A DNA stretch of 10,198 bases. Origin: an uncultured Bacilli bacterium (GTDB lineage Bacteria; Bacillota_I; Bacilli_A; RF39; UBA660). The stretch lies in NCBI GenBank assembly GCA_947625395.1, contig CANQOD010000031.1, positions 1 through 10,198 of the forward strand, written 5' to 3'. The translations under genes were made by a program, and so were the position numbers. Shown in pieces: positions 1 through 6,139 of the stretch. The notes beneath the pieces are model-generated. The model was not told where the DNA came from. It did not search any database and worked only from the letters and a program-made list of their open reading frames with translations. Within the stretch, counting starts at the first letter, position 1; each line of letters starts with the position of its first letter.

Positions 1-57
1 ATTCAGCTTTTTCCCCTCTTGTCGCCGAATCTCTTCTTTTACTTTTTCGATGGTCAT
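1..57 (-). CDS. veg: Veg family protein, N-terminal 19 codons only (runs off the left edge)
   Basis: The first 19 codons read MTIEKVKEEIRRQEGKKLN and stay open to the window edge. The pattern of an amphipathic helix ending in a G-K-[KR]-L motif resembles the start of B. subtilis Veg (…IKRSL…GKRL…). The position directly after rsmA and yabG is the B. subtilis order, and this supports the call more strongly than the short sequence does. Its ATG overlaps the yabG TGA (ATGA), so translation is probably coupled. A GGGG stretch about 8 bases upstream is the only visible ribosome site. In Bacillus, Veg is a small protein linked to biofilm gene expression through SinR antagonism. That role is family knowledge and is not shown here. 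Confidence 0.7.
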   Translation of the reverse strand, partial: MTIEKVKEEIRRQEGKKLN

Positions 58-842
58 CTTGGATACCCCACATACATTGAACCATTGGTAATAATACCAC
101 CCATGCCATCGCTGCCATATTTTGTCTTTGCCAAAAGTTCTAACAAATCAATTTCTTTATTTTTAGGGGATAATGAAAGGCAAGAGGCAAGAATCGCAGG
201 GTCCAAAGCATGAATATTAATGCGTTTAGGGCTAGAGGCGAAATTTGCGCCTGCTTGAATTAATTCTTCATAATTCGACTGACAAGCACCAGCAATCACA
301 ATCAGTTTATCCGGATTTCTTTCAAATTCTCGCGCTTTTAAAACCGCATCTTTAAAATATTTTGAATTTTGATAAGCAGAAAGGTCACTTCGATTTTTTC
401 GTTTTCGATTAAAAGAGTCATGCCCTGTCACAACCAAGACATCCGGTTGATACTTTTTTAAATATTCTTCTAAATGCGCAGCAATTTCATCTTCTTTTAA
501 GAGTAAACCAAAGGCTTGTAAATGGAGTTCTTCATAAAATTCAATGCACCGTTTTAAATAGTCTTTGTCCGCATCAATATGGAGAATCTTTCCTGGCAAA
601 TAGAAGTATTCACTGCGATTCAATTTCACAAAGTCATCTAACTTATGATAAAATTCAGCATCTTGATTTTTATCTTTTTGTATCATGCCCACTTTTTCTA
701 AATCCTCCAAAGGACTATCTGCACAAAGTCTTACATCAACGCCTTTTAGATAGGCAGTATCTTGGTCAATATCGATGATTTCAAATAGAATATCATTGTT
801 GTAGGACTTGCGAGTTACAATATCTTTGACTTTAAATAACAT
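54..842 (-). CDS. yabG: Sporulation-specific cysteine protease YabG
   Basis: The protein is 262 residues from the preferred ATG; B. subtilis YabG is about 290. The N-terminus MLFKVKDIVTRKSYNND matches the family start (beta-barrel-like, then ILFEIIDID). The two residues known to be needed for YabG proteolysis are both visible: His in VVTGHDSFNRK (about residue 141) and Cys in IAGACQSNYEEL (about residue 187). They are followed by the conserved stretch FASSPKRINIHALDP. YabG trims and modifies spore coat proteins late in sporulation in the mother cell. An ATG 18 bases upstream is in frame but has no ribosome site, whereas the chosen ATG is preceded by GGGTGA at proper spacing and matches the family start. 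Gene order rsmA-yabG-veg agrees with Bacillus. A terminator separates it from rsmA, so it is probably transcribed on its own during sporulation. Confidence 0.95.
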   Translation of the reverse strand: MLFKVKDIVTRKSYNNDILFEIIDIDQDTAYLKGVDVRLCADSPLEDLEKVGMIQKDKNQDAEFYHKLDDFVKLNRSEYFYLPGKILHIDADKDYLKRCIEFYEELHLQAFGLLLKEDEIAAHLEEYLKKYQPDVLVVTGHDSFNRKRKNRSDLSAYQNSKYFKDAVLKAREFERNPDKLIVIAGACQSNYEELIQAGANFASSPKRINIHALDPAILASCLSLSPKNKEIDLLELLAKTKYGSDGMGGIITNGSMYVGYPR

Positions 843-848
843 CACGTT

Positions 849-856
849 CACCCAAT
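849..856 (-). promoter_or_regulatory. Possible sporulation sigma (SigE/SigK) -10 element for yabG
   Basis: On the minus strand CATAGAAT lies just upstream of the yabG ribosome site. It is one mismatch from the SigE -10 consensus CATACAHT and also carries the CATA core of SigK. No convincing -35 is seen at the right distance, so this is weak. If true, it overlaps the upstream in-frame ATG and supports the downstream start. B. subtilis yabG is SigK-controlled. Confidence 0.25.
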
Positions 857-916
857 CCATTCTATGCGGAAGAGAATGAAAAAAGAAGTCAAAGGCAAAA
901 AAAGAAACGAACCAAC

Positions 917-961
917 AAAAAAGAGAACTTTTCTATTTTCGAAATGGAAAAGATAGTTCCC
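917..961 (-). terminator. Intrinsic terminator after rsmA
   Basis: On the minus strand GGGAACT (961-955) pairs with AGTTCTC (929-923). An inner TTTC-ATTT/AAAT-GAAA stem extends it, and six T residues follow (922-917). It lies 43 bases after the rsmA stop codon and before yabG, so it separates the two transcription units. Confidence 0.75.
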
Positions 962-973
962 TTTTTATCTCGT

Positions 974-993
974 TCTTTTCCAAGCGGAAAAGA
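974..993 (-). other. Perfect 8-bp hairpin directly after the rsmA stop
   Basis: TCTTTTCC / GGAAAAGA with a four-base loop (GCTT on the minus strand) starts 11 bases after the rsmA stop codon. It has no T tract, so it is probably not a terminator by itself. Together with the terminator about 13 bases further on it forms a double hairpin at the rsmA mRNA 3' end, possibly protecting it from nucleases (inference). Confidence 0.5.
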
Positions 994-1003
994 TGTTTTT
1001 CAT

Positions 1004-1798
1004 CTACTTTTGAGTCAAACTATTCGCAAGTGCGACAAAAACATCAACGGGGATTTCTTCTGCCCGAGAGGAAAACGTGAATCCATATTGTTCCAAAACA
1101 GGTTCTAACTTTTCTTTTGGATATTCCCTCAAGTTATTGTATAACGTTTTTCTTTTAAAGCGAAAACTATCATGCACTAATTTCGAAAATTGTTTCCTAT
1201 CAACAGGAGGAAGCGTTTCTTTGCGTTTGAATGACACCACAACACTATCCACATGAGGTGCAGGAACAAACTGTGTTCGATGCACTTCAAAACACTTTCG
1301 AACTTCATAAAAATAATGCAATAAAACCGTTAAAGCCCCATATTGTTTTGTCTTCGGTGGCGCTGTAAAACGTTCTCCAACTTCTTTTTGTACCAACATG
1401 ACAATTTCTTCAAAAGGAAGTTCTGACTCAAGAAGTTTAAAGAGAATGGGTGTTGTAATATAATAAGGAACATTACTAACAAAATACAAGTGGTCGTAAG
1501 AAAATGCTTCTAAATCCTGTTTTAAATCTCGTTTTAAAAAATCTTCAAAAATGACTTTTACATGCGGACAATCTTTGAGTTCTACTGTCAATACATCTTC
1601 TAACTCTAAATCCACTTCATAACAAAGCACTTGGTCAGCAACTTTTGCCAGTTCTTTTGTTAAAGCAGCTGCTCCAGGACCAACTTCAATTACTAAACTT
1701 TTTTCTAAATAAGTAGGAAGTTGTGCAATTTTCCCCAATATTTGTGGATTTCTTAAAAAATTTTGTCCATATTTCTTTTTAAAATGAAAGTTTTCCAC
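1004..1798 (-). CDS. rsmA: 16S rRNA (adenine1518-N6/adenine1519-N6)-dimethyltransferase RsmA/KsgA
   Basis: 264 residues, close to the family's usual 265-290. It dimethylates two adjacent adenines in the 3' terminal helix of 16S rRNA using S-adenosylmethionine, late in 30S assembly. Visible landmarks are the start motif KKYGQNFL (8-15), SAM motif I EVGPGAAALT (38-47), acidic motif II YEVD (60-63), motif IV NVPYYITTP (109-117), and the family motifs VQKEVGERF (136-144) and FVPAPHVDS (177-185). The usual second glycine of GPGxGxLT is Ala44 here. The start is GTG, preceded by GGTGAT, with a strong promoter immediately upstream leaving only a very short leader. Gene order with yabG and veg follows Bacillus; the rnmV gene normally found upstream is absent and accessory DNA takes its place. 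Confidence 0.96.
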   Translation of the reverse strand: MENFHFKKKYGQNFLRNPQILGKIAQLPTYLEKSLVIEVGPGAAALTKELAKVADQVLCYEVDLELEDVLTVELKDCPHVKVIFEDFLKRDLKQDLEAFSYDHLYFVSNVPYYITTPILFKLLESELPFEEIVMLVQKEVGERFTAPPKTKQYGALTVLLHYFYEVRKCFEVHRTQFVPAPHVDSVVVSFKRKETLPPVDRKQFSKLVHDSFRFKRKTLYNNLREYPKEKLEPVLEQYGFTFSSRAEEIPVDVFVALANSLTQK

Positions 1799-1813
1799 AA
1801 AATCACCATTTTC

Positions 1814-1842
1814 ATTATAGCGAACTTTTCTTTTTTACACAA
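1814..1842 (-). promoter_or_regulatory. Sigma-A promoter of rsmA
   Basis: On the minus strand, a perfect -10 TATAAT (1819-1814) is spaced exactly 17 bases from a -35 TTGTGT (1842-1837), which matches only the TTG. The start site would fall at about 1807, within about 10 bases of the GTG codon, giving a minimal leader. The promoter overlaps the 3' end of the upstream regulator remnant. Confidence 0.65.
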
Positions 1843-2112
1843 GTTTTGGGGAAAAAGAAAAAGAGACCAGTCTCATCTTTCTCCCAAGTTGAAACAATGG
1901 TCCCTTTTTCTTGCATTCCACGCATAAGTGTTTTAATGGTTCGAATAGACTTGCCAGTTAACTGCGCAATTTCTTCTTGTTTCACTGTTTCATTCTTCTT
2001 TATAATCAATATGTGTATATCGATTTTTCAACTCATAATTCGTATCACGCAATAAATTAAATATCTAACGGGTGACCGAAAGGTTGCCGCAAAGTTGCTG
2101 AAAGGTTGCCGA
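1815..2112 (-). pseudogene. Decayed 3' fragment of an AlbA_2/COG2865-type regulator (linker plus winged helix)
   Basis: The minus strand encodes ILIIKKNETVKQEEIAQLTG followed by KSIRTIKTLMRGMQEKGTI, a clear winged helix-turn-helix of the type that ends AlbA_2/ATPase-like regulators. The neighbouring intact gene ends in the same kind of domain (VDYFKENEKVKREAIDKLL…). In the same frame, upstream, a TGA at 2030-2028 interrupts the reading. Beyond it the frame continues through QPFSNFAATFRSP, a repetitive linker like those found between the ATPase-like and winged-helix parts in this family. No ribosome site or good start exists for the 64-codon open part (its first possible start is TTG at 2009). 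It is most likely a truncated, stop-interrupted remnant. A small free-standing DNA-binding protein is the alternative. Confidence 0.5.
2068..2111. repeat. Four tandem 11-bp units
   Basis: The plus strand reads ACGGGTGACCG, AAAGGTTGCCG, CAAAGTTGCTG, AAAGGTTGCCG without gaps. Units 2 and 4 are identical, unit 3 differs from them at three positions, and unit 1 is the most diverged. Read on the minus strand this is the repetitive linker of the decayed regulator. It lies just upstream of the -35 of the intact plus-strand regulator. Confidence 0.7.
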
Positions 2113-2117
2113 ATCAA

Positions 2118-2148
2118 TTGATAATTAAAGAGAAAAAAAGTATATAAT
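2118..2148 (+). promoter_or_regulatory. Sigma-A promoter of the AlbA_2 regulator
   Basis: TTGATA (2118-2123), a 17-base A-rich spacer, then TATATAAT (2141-2148). The gene starts 20 bases downstream, after an AGAGGTGGG ribosome site (2154-2162). The four 11-bp units end 6 bases before the -35, a natural place for an operator. Confidence 0.7.
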
Positions 2149-2167
2149 ACTATTAGAGGTGGGAAGC

Positions 2168-3469
2168 TTGTTTGTAAAAAATAAATATGTAGAATTAAAA
2201 AGTGAATTAACAAAAGATATAAAAAAGGAAATTGTCGCTTTTGCAAATTCTAAAGGTGGCACAATTTATATTGGTGTAAACGATGATGGAACGATAAAGG
2301 GATTGAAAAATGTGAGTAAAGATATCGAAGATTTAAACAGTATGATTCGTGAGGGAATAAAATCTGATTTATCATTATATACCAATATAGAAACTAGCAA
2401 ATATGAAGAGAAAGACATTATCGTATTAAAAATAATGGATGCTCCAAATAAACCATATTACTTAGCAGATAAAGGAATAAAATCAAATGGTGTATTTTTT
2501 CGACATGGGAATGTTTCAGCACCTGCATCAGATGAAATGATTAAAACTTTAATTAGAGAAAATCATGATTCATTTGAGTGTGAAATATCTAGTAATCAAA
2601 ACTTGCATTTTACATATTTAAAAAATGCATTTCAAAACAAAGATATCCTTTTTAATGAAAATAAATATAAAACATTAAACCTATTAAACGAGGGGAATTA
2701 TTATACTAATTTAGCACTTCTTTTATCAGATGAATGTCCTTTTTCAATAAAGTGTGCCATTTTCGAGGGAAATAATAAAATCACATTTAAAGATAGAAAA
2801 GAATTTAATGGTTCACTCATTAAACAACTTGAAGATACATTAGAATACTTAAATATAGTTAATAAAATAAGTGGAAAAATTGTAAATTATAAGAGAGTTG
2901 ATACGCGTGATTATCCTGAATATGCACTTAGAGAAACAGTTTTAAATGCGATTATTCATAGAAACTATAATTTCTCAGGAAGCATCCTAATATCAATTTT
3001 TGATAATAGAATAGAAGTTGTTTCTTTAGGAGGACTCATGTCCGGAATTACTATTAATGATATACTTTCCGGCGTTTCTCAACCTAGAAACAAAAATCTT
3101 GCAAACATTTTTTACAGATTAAAATATGTAGAAAGTTATGGAACAGGAATTGGACGTATGCTAGACATTTATAGTGAATTTCATTTAAAACCGGAATTTA
3201 GTATTAGTGATAATTCATTCAAAGTAATATTACCAAACGTAAACTATAAAGAAGAAGAGAAAGACAAAGATACATTTATAGATAATAAAACACAAACAGA
3301 AAAAATTGTAGATTATTTTAAAGAAAATGAAAAAGTAAAAAGAGAAGCGATTGATAAATTACTTCATATATCTTCTACTAGGTCAAAAGTCATTTTATCT
3401 GAATTGTTAAAAGAAAAGATTATAAAAAAAGTAGGTGTTGGAAAAAGTACATATTATCAATTAAAATGA
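2168..3469 (+). CDS. AlbA_2 (Schlafen-type) DNA-binding / ATPase-like / winged-helix regulator, COG2865 type
   Basis: About 433 residues with the standard three-part layout. An N-terminal AlbA_2 domain carries the hallmark EIVAFANSKGGTIYIGVNDD (about 21-40). A GHKL-like ATPase fold (HATPase_c_4) has RETVLNAIIHRNY (about 255-267) and ESYGTGIGRM (about 322-331). A C-terminal winged helix (about 377-433) follows a charged linker. Proteins of this family are annotated as ATP-binding transcriptional regulators. They are common in accessory and defence-rich regions, but a specific target is not known here. The TTG at 2168 is chosen because AGAGGTGGG sits correctly before it; an in-frame GTG at 2159 lies inside that ribosome site. 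It is the only substantial plus-strand gene in the window, with its own promoter and terminator, consistent with a separately acquired single-gene cassette. Confidence 0.88.
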   Translation: MFVKNKYVELKSELTKDIKKEIVAFANSKGGTIYIGVNDDGTIKGLKNVSKDIEDLNSMIREGIKSDLSLYTNIETSKYEEKDIIVLKIMDAPNKPYYLADKGIKSNGVFFRHGNVSAPASDEMIKTLIRENHDSFECEISSNQNLHFTYLKNAFQNKDILFNENKYKTLNLLNEGNYYTNLALLLSDECPFSIKCAIFEGNNKITFKDRKEFNGSLIKQLEDTLEYLNIVNKISGKIVNYKRVDTRDYPEYALRETVLNAIIHRNYNFSGSILISIFDNRIEVVSLGGLMSGITINDILSGVSQPRNKNLANIFYRLKYVESYGTGIGRMLDIYSEFHLKPEFSISDNSFKVILPNVNYKEEEKDKDTFIDNKTQTEKIVDYFKENEKVKREAIDKLLHISSTRSKVILSELLKEKIIKKVGVGKSTYYQLK

Positions 3470-3528
3470 CATTATAAATAAATATACTGCTCTCTTATCT
3501 TTCCTACTTCCTGTTCTTTTCCAAAATT

Positions 3529-3554
3529 TCATCTCAATTTAGAGATGATTTTTT
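3529..3554 (+). terminator. Intrinsic terminator of the AlbA_2 regulator
   Basis: TCATCTC (3529-3535), loop AATTTA, GAGATGA (3542-3548), then six T residues. It lies about 60 bases past the regulator's stop codon. The stem also covers the stop codon of the convergent small gene, so the two transcripts share it. Confidence 0.8.
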
Positions 3555-3782
3555 CATTTTGACGAAAGATTTCGTAGAACAAACATCACTACTATTGCTA
3601 CCAACATGATATGAACTTGCACTTTGGAAAGATTGCACTCTCTCTTCTTTGTTCCGTTCTAATTTATGACGAATACTCGTATTTACTGCAGATAAATGAC
3701 TTTTAGATACAACAAAAGCAATGGCATTTGATTTTCTTTTCGCTACAGGTTGATAGTTTAGTTTCACTCTTTGAATACGCAT
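3534..3782 (-). CDS. Small basic protein of unknown function (82 residues)
   Basis: I do not recognise this protein. It is strongly basic and serine-rich, with one cysteine, no membrane segment and no signal peptide. The N-terminal part MRIQRVKLNYQPVAKRKSNA is followed by a likely helix HKLERNKEERVQSFQSASS and a lysine/serine-rich tail. It is supported as a real gene by an AAAGGAGGAG ribosome site 4 bases before the ATG (3796-3787) and a good sigma-A promoter upstream, not by homology. The stop codon falls inside the convergent terminator hairpin. Basic composition suggests a nucleic-acid-binding or phage-like accessory protein, but this is a guess. Conservation of the frame in relatives would settle whether it is translated. 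Confidence 0.6.
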   Translation of the reverse strand: MRIQRVKLNYQPVAKRKSNAIAFVVSKSHLSAVNTSIRHKLERNKEERVQSFQSASSYHVGSNSSDVCSTKSFVKMKKSSLN

Positions 3783-3786
3783 AAAA

Positions 3787-3837
3787 CTCCTCCTTTAAAA
3801 TCTATAATCATTCTATCATATTTCCCTTTAAAGTGAA
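3787..3837 (-). promoter_or_regulatory. Promoter and ribosome site of the 82-residue protein
   Basis: On the minus strand, -35 TTCACT (3837-3832), 16-base spacer, -10 TAGAAT (3815-3810) preceded by TGA, which forms an extended -10. The ribosome site AAAGGAGGAG (3796-3787) is an almost perfect anti-16S match. Confidence 0.65.
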
Positions 3838-3945
3838 CAGCTTTCCTATTTGATAAGTCATCGTTTCTTTCCCAAAACTTTCTCTAACACGCATTCAAAC
3901 AAAGCACTTTTTGCTTCTTTTTGGATGAAAGCACAGAAACATCCT

Positions 3946-4090
3946 CACAGTACAAAAACGTCATAAATTACAAATTTTGTCTTCTTCACAGTACAAAATT
4001 GGCGAAATTTGCAATTTTGTCTTCTCCACAGTACAAAATTGGCGAAAATTACAATTTTGTCTTCTCCATAGTACAAAATTAGCTTTTCAC
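3946..4090. repeat. Tandem array of 40-bp units with an internal inverted repeat (about 3.5 copies)
   Basis: Units begin at 3946, 3987, 4027 and 4067 with CA(C/T)AGTACAAAA. The first is 41 bp, the next two are exactly 40 bp, and the last is cut after about 24. Each full unit ends TTTTGTCTTCT(C/T). In units 2 and 3 ACAAAATTG and CAATTTTGT are perfect 9-bp inverted arms around a 10-base centre, which itself contains GCGAAA. Units 2 and 3 are nearly identical and unit 1 is more diverged. A minus-strand open frame crosses the array, but the 40-bp period shifts frame each unit, so it is not evidence for a protein. The array lies between the small gene and the fibre-locus terminator. Confidence 0.85.
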
Positions 4091-4292
4091 TAAAATCATG
4101 TGTAATGCATACAGAAAGAATCACTTTCCTGACTTCAGGAAACCGATCGTATTCAGTCAAACATCTTTTGCTATACAAGCTAGAATGCAAGAAATGACTG
4201 AGTTAGAATCTTCAGCATGCGCGACAAATGAAAAAAGATTATCCCCTAGGATGCTAGTTACAAATAAAAAGAACACAAGCTATCAACCAAAT
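4091..4292. other. Intergenic stretch without a recognisable gene
   Basis: A plus-strand open frame runs through here and on into the membrane-protein gene. It has no ribosome site and an unlikely composition, so I treat it as chance. I see no promoter, RNA gene or repeat in this part. Confidence 0.4.
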
Positions 4293-4323
4293 AAAAGAGT
4301 GGCAAATTTTTCACCACTCTTTT
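4293..4323 (-). terminator. Intrinsic terminator at the end of the sipW operon
   Basis: A perfect 10-bp stem AAAAGAGTGG / CCACTCTTTT (4293-4302 and 4314-4323) with an 11-base loop. On the minus strand it continues into TTTTATTT. It lies about 75 bases after the last gene of the operon and marks the end of the fibre locus. Confidence 0.8.
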
Positions 4324-4331
4324 CGATTACT

Positions 4332-4354
4332 CAAGAGAACAAGCTCTTGTTTTT
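4332..4354 (+). terminator. Second hairpin, terminator-like on the plus strand
   Basis: CAAGAG (4332-4337), loop AACAAG, CTCTTG (4344-4349), then five T residues. It faces plus-strand transcription entering the fibre operon from the left, although no plus-strand gene is seen nearby. It may work together with the adjacent terminator to insulate the locus. Confidence 0.45.
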
Positions 4355-4398
4355 CTTTTTCCTTTTTTCTTTCGCAAAGCCTCGTCATCGCCTCAGCC

Positions 4399-4872
4399 TC
4401 ACGCCGTGTGCTTCTCGCCTTTTGAACTCTCTCCCTTGTCTTTTCCCTTATCTTCCTTTAAATGAAACATCAATAAGACATTCACAACACATAAACTATA
4501 CAGCATAATCTTCAAGAAAGGCAAGAAGTTCGCAAAGAAGTTAAAATCCATATGATAGCTATTGAGTGTCGAAAGAATCAACCGATGGTCCAACATCGCC
4601 CGTAAAGCAACCACCACAATCGTTCCAAATACCAAGCAAGAAGTCAAATTGTAAAACAAGTTTCCCCTTACTGTTTTCTGATTAAAAATCATATTGACCA
4701 TAAACAGAACCAAAAGAATCGCAAACGGAACAAAGACATTGATGGTCGTCATAAAACTTTTTTCCAATCTTCGATTCATCTGAATCATGACCATCAGTGT
4801 CAAAGCAAATGCTCCAATAAATAGCATCAATTGTAAAAAGTAAAATAAACCATTTAAAATCTTTTTCATCAT
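4399..4872 (-). CDS. Four-helix membrane protein of unknown function, last gene of the sipW operon
   Basis: 157 residues with four predicted membrane segments at about 8-31, 43-64, 73-92 and 113-137. A very hydrophilic lysine/glutamate-rich tail (KEDKGKDKGESSKGEKHTA) should be cytosolic if both ends are inside. I do not recognise the family. Its ATG overlaps the stop of the upstream gene (TAATG), so the pair is translationally coupled. A GGGAGGG ribosome site is better spaced for the second of the two adjacent ATG codons (4869). Its place at the end of an operon with a SipW-type peptidase and a TasA-like protein suggests a role in export, anchoring or assembly of the fibre proteins. That is inference from context only. 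Confidence 0.75.
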   Translation of the reverse strand: MMKKILNGLFYFLQLMLFIGAFALTLMVMIQMNRRLEKSFMTTINVFVPFAILLVLFMVNMIFNQKTVRGNLFYNLTSCLVFGTIVVVALRAMLDHRLILSTLNSYHMDFNFFANFLPFLKIMLYSLCVVNVLLMFHLKEDKGKDKGESSKGEKHTA

Positions 4873-5567
4873 TACCCTCCCTGTGCAATCTTCTTATACC
4901 ATTCCGAAAAGTTCTTCAAGAACGCCAAGGAACGACGATAGTAATTCACAACTTCCAAATAACTATTCTTCGTCAGTTCAAAGACACTCGTTTTCGAATC
5001 ATCATTACTAAAGTAGAAGATATCATTGTTTTTCATATTATTCTTCACATAAACAAGACCACCAGAGAGCAATTGGTCCATTTCCACTTTCAAAAATGGT
5101 GCAATCTCCTGAAGCCGTGCACTCTTTATAGAGGGTGATTCTTCATTTGCCAAACCATACATTTGAATGACAATACAATCATTCAAAACCTCGTTTTGAT
5201 AGTAAGAAGCAAGCTCATACACATCGTTGATGTTGTACTCCTCTTTTGCCATCAACTTCTTAAACTCCTCATCCTCAAAAGCATCCGTACAAAAATGGAA
5301 CTTCGTTTGGAGATTCAACATATCAAACGTTTCTTCAGGTCCTTGATAGGTGGCTTGACTATACGTATCCGCATTCGCCTTAATCGCAGCCACCTCATTC
5401 ATGATGCTATCGTAATTCGTTCCACTATCCGTACTTGGCTTATACGTTGTATGCACCTCTTTATAATGGTAGAAGTTCAAAAATAACAAGAAAAACGATA
5501 ATCCAAACAACAGTCCCAACAACGTCGTACCAATAATATGTAAATATTCCACAAAAAATGCTTTCAT
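4872..5567 (-). CDS. Bitopic membrane protein with a large outer domain, unknown function
   Basis: 231 residues. After a short N-terminus (MKAFFVEYLHIIG) there is one hydrophobic segment (about residues 10-33), then about 195 mostly helical, acidic residues that should lie outside the membrane. Two cysteines (FHFCTDAF and LNDCIVIQ) could form a disulfide there. I do not recognise the family. The start ATG at 5567 lies 5 bases after the stop of the upstream TasA-like gene, with AGGAG about 10 bases ahead. An in-frame GTG at 5576 has AGGAGA directly against it and is less likely. It overlaps the next gene by one base. Context suggests an assembly or anchoring factor for the TasA-like proteins, comparable in position rather than sequence to accessory genes in tapA-sipW-tasA operons. 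Confidence 0.75.
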   Translation of the reverse strand: MKAFFVEYLHIIGTTLLGLLFGLSFFLLFLNFYHYKEVHTTYKPSTDSGTNYDSIMNEVAAIKANADTYSQATYQGPEETFDMLNLQTKFHFCTDAFEDEEFKKLMAKEEYNINDVYELASYYQNEVLNDCIVIQMYGLANEESPSIKSARLQEIAPFLKVEMDQLLSGGLVYVKNNMKNNDIFYFSNDDSKTSVFELTKNSYLEVVNYYRRSLAFLKNFSEWYKKIAQGG

Positions 5568-5572
5568 TCTAC

Positions 5573-6124
5573 TCACTCTCCTATTACTTTCGTTTTCACT
5601 TTATAATGGTAATATTTGTTTTCCCATTCCCCTAACTTTACTTCATTATGCACCCATATCTTAAGCGCATATTGATATGTTTGACCTCCTTGAATAATGC
5701 GGTCATCCAAGACATTGTTCTTCAAAGTTGAAAGCTTATCCTGTTGAATCACTTTTCCCTCTAAGCTAAGCTCATATTCCAACTGATTCCTCGTTAAGAG
5801 TTGTTCTTGACGATATCCATCTTGGTTTGAAATCGCATCTTCTTCTAAAAGCAACTGATAATGACTATCCTTACGACTATTATTTTTTATCGTAAACAAA
5901 TAAGGTTCCACTGGGTTGTCCGGATTTTCCGGATTGGTAATCGGCGCATCTTGCGTTGTATCAATGGTCGTGTCATGGTCAGAGAACTGAATGTTCAACA
6001 CCGAAATCTCTCCACCCTCCTGGTCCTTTCCATAAAAGATTTTAAACCAAGCAAAAGATGTTACCAACACAAACAGAAATAAAATAATACCACCAACAAC
6101 CAATACAATTTTTCTTTTCATCAT
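5573..6124 (-). CDS. Divergent TasA-like secreted protein (fifth member), possible TapA-like minor subunit
   Basis: 183 residues. The N-terminal hydrophobic segment (about 5-25) ends in TSFAWF, matching the SFA ending of the other four TasA-like proteins (VSFAAF, VSFAAF, ISFATI, VSFAAF). The strands that follow keep the family order: ISVLNIQFSD, DAPITNPENPDNPVEPY in place of the usual A-x-PT-x-D-x-x-GK, a F-T-I-K-N strand, YQLLLEED, and the C-terminal YALKIWVHN…YHYKVKTKV matching YRLRMW…VKVNV. The proline/asparagine-rich insert and the lack of the GK motif set it apart. It follows sipW by 15 bases with an AGAGGTT ribosome site, so it is made together with the peptidase. A minor, capping or anchoring subunit is a reasonable inference. 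Confidence 0.75.
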   Translation of the reverse strand: MMKRKIVLVVGGIILFLFVLVTSFAWFKIFYGKDQEGGEISVLNIQFSDHDTTIDTTQDAPITNPENPDNPVEPYLFTIKNNSRKDSHYQLLLEEDAISNQDGYRQEQLLTRNQLEYELSLEGKVIQQDKLSTLKNNVLDDRIIQGGQTYQYALKIWVHNEVKLGEWENKYYHYKVKTKVIGE

Positions 6125-6139
6125 TTAGAACCTCTTTTC

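Noticed and set aside
843..860. Upstream in-frame ATG for yabG
   Set aside because: No ribosome site lies before it, and the family N-terminus aligns with the second ATG, which has GGGTGA at the right distance.
3902..3921. Small hairpin AAGCA/TGCTT followed by T residues on the plus strand
   Set aside because: The stem is only 5 bp and AT-rich, and no plus-strand gene precedes it closely; it is within what AT-rich DNA gives by chance.
3946..4090. CRISPR array
   Set aside because: The full 40-bp unit repeats without unique spacers of constant length, only about 3.5 copies exist, and no cas gene is near.
3945..4190. Minus-strand 81-codon open frame across the 40-bp array
   Set aside because: The repeat period is not a multiple of three, so each unit is read in a different frame; there is no ribosome site, and the composition does not look like a protein. 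Similar frames would arise from any stop-free repeat.
4098..4508. Plus-strand 136-codon open frame
   Set aside because: It overlaps the terminators and the membrane-protein gene on the other strand, has no ribosome site or promoter, and has an unlikely composition.
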